From: Acanthornis magna
Lineage: Eukaryota; Chordata; Aves; Passeriformes; Acanthizidae
Assembly (NCBI GenBank): GCA_036785705.1
Contig: JAWUZG010000056.1
Span: forward strand, 4,093,001 to 4,157,000
Direction of reading: 5' to 3'
DNA length: 64,000 bases
The notes under the pieces are model-generated. The model did not search any database. It had not been told where the DNA came from and worked only from the letters and a program-made list of their open reading frames with translations. Of this stretch, positions 61,001 to 64,000 are shown piece by piece (the stretch's first letter is position 1; each line of letters starts with the position of its first letter). The position numbers and the translations under genes were made by a program.

Positions 61001-62054
61001 GTATTTAGGCAAAGGACCAAACTTGTGACGTTGGAGAAGTCTTTCTCCTTTTATGGATCAGAGCTGAATTACAATTTCTGACCTTGTAGCAAATCATTTG
61101 CTTTTAGGAAATCATACTGTTCTGTTTGTGAAATGCTTGTAATTCAAAGGGGAATTGCTAGTATTTCTCTTGGTTCTACTGTGAAGCCAGGCCTTTTGTC
61201 TGTGGGATAAGGTGATCAGCTATACAAGCAATGAACTTCTTAACTGTTTGCATACTGACAGATTTCTCTTAAAACACATGGCTCCAGTGGCTGCATGTGC
61301 ACCTGTGCTTTCCTGGCTGTTCAGTGTGTTGGGTGACAGCTCCTGCGTTCCCTTGACAGCTCGTTACGGTCCTTAAGCATTGAAGGTGCCAAGTACTTGT
61401 GCTGCCATTGACAGGGTTTTACTATTACCCTGTTAGTTTAACCCCCATAATCCTTAGCATTGTCTAAGTATGTGTGTGTACACACACACATATATATTTA
61501 TATGATATCATTGTGCTCATCTGAGGAAAGGGAAAAGAGGAATAAGGAGACCTGCACGTACCTTGAATACCTTGAATTTATGCAGCATTTGATAGCTATC
61601 TTTCTGGCAATTTTAGTAGGAAATCCTGTTTTCTTGATAAATTGTGCCATCATTTTAAGAAGTGTTCTTACATGTTTGAATAATTTATTCAATTTTAGTG
61701 AAAATAGGGCAAATAATGAAATAATTATGCACAGATGAAAGAGCCATGGAATAAAATGTGAGACAAGATAAAACTGGTTTGTATGTATAAAAAACCCCAC
61801 CTTTTTGATGTAGAGGAACTAATTTAAACTTTTTTTTTCCTTTTCTTTCAATTTAACTCCAGACTGATGATAAAGGCGTCTTTGCAACTGATCTATCGCA
61901 AGAATATGAGCTGGTTGCAAACACATTTAATCTGACTCGGTCACAGATGTGGGATCTTTCCTATGAATCAATCAACTATATTTTTGCTTCAAATGCAGTA
62001 AAATCCAAGCTAAGGGAGCAGTGGTGTAAGCTGAAGCCAGCTCTGTTTGATTAA
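54898..62054 (+). CDS. ADAL: N6-methyl-AMP deaminase (adenosine deaminase-like)
   Basis: A cytosolic enzyme that hydrolyses N6-methyl-AMP to IMP and methylamine, clearing modified nucleotides from RNA turnover. Exons: 54898-54957, 56376-56506, 57023-57083, 57434-57521, 58107-58188, 58877-59003, 59661-59741, 60278-60416, 60876-60976, 61863-62054. The joined frame is 1062 nt, 353 aa (human 355). The metallo-deaminase fold is intact: HAHLNG with zinc ligands H23 and H25, HLSE with zinc ligand H207 and catalytic E210, IGHGT with H231, and TDDKGVF with zinc ligand D292 and D293. The YLELRSTPRE-type segment and GLDLSGDP are family marks that separate it from ADA1. All splice sites are GT-AG. The start lies in ACCATGGCGGC, close to both Kozak and YY1 consensus. 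Confidence 0.96.
54986..55005 (-). promoter_or_regulatory. CTCF-like site in ADAL intron 1
   Basis: The minus strand reads CGGTGCCGCCAGAGGGAGGG. CCGCCAGAGGG fits the CTCF core, with a weaker last part. It has the same orientation as the site at 49931. Confidence 0.4.
61471..61488. repeat. (TG)n/(CA)n palindrome in ADAL intron 9
   Basis: Alternating purine-pyrimidine TGTGTGTGT followed by ACACACACA, a perfect 18-base palindrome that then runs into TATATAT. It is a potential Z-DNA or cruciform site and is polymorphism-prone. Confidence 0.8.
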
Positions 62055-62751
62055 TCAAACAGTTGTCCTAAACAGCTCGGGTGTGTTAGCTGAGTTAATA
62101 AGCTTTTTTTACTGAAGTCTCTGGCGTTTTTCAGACCTCAGGGTTCTAAACTCAGCCATAAACTGCCTGTGCAAAATGAAGGCAACTGCAATGCATCCCT
62201 TGTTAGTGGGGACAGCAGTAAATGTTCTTTTGTAGTTGGGAAGGGCTCTCAACCAGTGACTAAAATGCCAAATGTGTTGTCACCTTATTTCTCTTCAGCT
62301 GATATGACATTTTAAAAAATACTTAGTTGAAATACATCATCATAATATAAACATTTGAGAGCTGGAACAAAATGAAAGCACAGCTCTTGTTTAAAATGTC
62401 TCTGTTGGCAACATTCCACCAAGAAGTTTGGATGTGTGATGTGTATTTTTGGGGTTTGCATTGTTTCCAGGTTTTGAGCAGTTGATTGAATGTGAAGACA
62501 GAAACAAACTCAGGGAGAATGAAATATTTGTCCCATAGGAATTAAGTATTGCATCTGTTTTTATTGCTGTACATGTATGACTGAAGCTGCAGTGGATTGA
62601 GTAGCACGTGGGGGTCTCTGCTGGTGCCCTGAGCACTGGTGGTGTTTAGGCAGTTAAGAGTTCTGAATGCCTTCAGTAACTGAGCTACTTGGCAAAGTGC
62701 TCTCATTCTTAACATGCTTTTTAGTATTGCTGTTTGTTGTGTAAAAAAAGC

Positions 62752-62757
62752 AATAAA
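62752..62757 (+). terminator. ADAL: Likely ADAL poly(A) signal
   Basis: AATAAA about 700 bases after the ADAL stop, with GT-rich text (GGTGTACATGTGTATG) about 45 bases on. The 3' UTR would be about 0.7 kb. Confidence 0.6.
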
Positions 62758-64000
62758 AATAGCCTCAAGCTCCATGTTTTTGAAACCACCACTTGGAGGT
62801 GTACATGTGTATGTTTGAGCTGTGCAGAAGAGGAGCATTCTGTGGGGTGAGTCCCTGGAGCAGCCAGGCTGATGTGGCAGCCCTGGGCAGCCGCAGGGTT
62901 CTCTGTGCCCTCTGCAAGCACCTGCCTGTGTGTTCTGGTACTGAGAGCTCCCGATGTCTGAATGTGCACATGCTGCACTTTGTGGAATGGGAGCCAGGAG
63001 GTCACTTGGAGGATTCCGTTTGTGTGCAGTGAAAGAACCAGGAATGTACGTGGGTGGCTGAAGAACAACACAGACCTGGGATTGCTGTATATGGGAGTCT
63101 GTGTGTTACTGCAGTTATTTACACAGCACAAATGGTACACTTAGGAAGTTGGACAGGATGTGGAGTTTTGGAATGAAGAATCACTCTCTGATGAGACCTT
63201 TGTCATGCACAGTTCCCAAGTTCACCATTGCAACTTGAAAGCCTCTTACTGTCCCTGGGCTAGTTTTCCAGAGTTTAAGTTTTATAAGTAAAATTGCAGT
63301 TTCCTTCTTTGACTTCAGGTAGGATTATAGTTAATTTTAATGTAATCACTTCTTGCTGAGCCTACTTGTTAAATTCCAGGTTAGCACTGACATAACCACT
63401 GTTTAGTTTGTAGTATTGTATAAAAATGACTGACACACAGACAGAGTGAAGCATCACCACAGAATCACACATCAGCAATGGGGCAGGGGACATTTTTTCC
63501 CTGAATGCAACGGAAATTTTGAGTAACTGCAACTAGAATTTCATGTGGTATAAGATGGGGTTTAAATTATACATGTGCAGCTTATTTTTTAAGTAAACAA
63601 AATAGATCTAGAGTTAATATTTTTATTTCCATCTGATTATATGAGAGAACAGTTACAGAGCAGTCTCCAGTGCTCAGAGTCTTTACACTCATGTCATGAA
63701 AATACAGACTGGTCCTACTGAACAATACTGCTTTGGTGATGTATATGGGAGCAACTGCTCGCTGTGGCATTGGTTTCTCAGTGCCTTCTGAGGCAAACAC
63801 AGGAAGTCTTCAAAACCTCAGCTCCTTATGATGAGACTGGTAACATTCCATAGCTTTTCATAATACAACCGCTAAAATGTAAGTACACCCTGCTCTTCAG
63901 GAACCTAGCTTGGCAAATAGTGTACTTGCATCAATGATTTATATGCCTGCTTGAGTATTTAGGCATTTCAAAATAATACTTTAAAAAGAATAGATGCAGG
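62758..64000. other. Sequence downstream of ADAL, nothing supported
   Basis: Several overlapping open frames at 62700-63150 have no domain or splice support. No transposon or promoter is seen up to the window end. Confidence 0.5.

Noticed and set aside
62721..63140. 139-codon minus-strand frame after ADAL
   Set aside because: It lies downstream of the ADAL poly(A) signal, overlaps several other open frames on both strands, and has no domain or splice context.

Overview
The window is vertebrate nuclear DNA, almost certainly from a bird and probably a songbird. Genes are split by GT-AG introns, promoters are CpG islands, and the background is AT-rich. The interspersed repeats are avian CR1 LINE ends, plus one tRNA-Ile-headed, CR1-tailed SINE that looks like TguSINE1 of passerines. 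There is no prokaryotic signal, CRISPR array, rRNA or functional tRNA.

The right half (34-62 kb) is compact. It carries three complete genes, all on the + strand, each opening in a CpG island: TARS3/TARSL2 (second cytosolic threonyl-tRNA synthetase, 19 coding exons, about 792 aa), TM2D3 (TM2-domain membrane glycoprotein, 6 coding exons, about 252 aa) and ADAL/MAPDA (N6-methyl-AMP deaminase, 10 coding exons, about 353 aa). I built exon boundaries by hand from splice sites and reading phase. All three joined frames are open from ATG to stop and keep the residues diagnostic of their families. The genes do not form a pathway; they are neighbours. In human, TARS3 and TM2D3 are together at 15q26.3 while ADAL is at 15q15.3, so the TM2D3-ADAL junction marks a rearrangement between the lineages.

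The left half (1-34 kb) is AT-rich and gene-poor. It opens with a CpG island (1-960) containing a degenerate ~52-bp minisatellite; the gene it serves is probably outside the window. The best coding signal is on the minus strand: an exon encoding a complete six-helix CARD death-fold domain (31165-30823) with a consensus donor, followed by a phase-matched exon (27920-27776) and possibly a terminal exon (10417-10216). I cannot assign this gene to a named family. Its likely TSS lies toward the TARS3 CpG island, so the two may be head to head. A few other exon-like blocks, perfect palindromes, CR1/L3 relics and CTCF-like sites fill the rest. Long stretches show nothing I can support.
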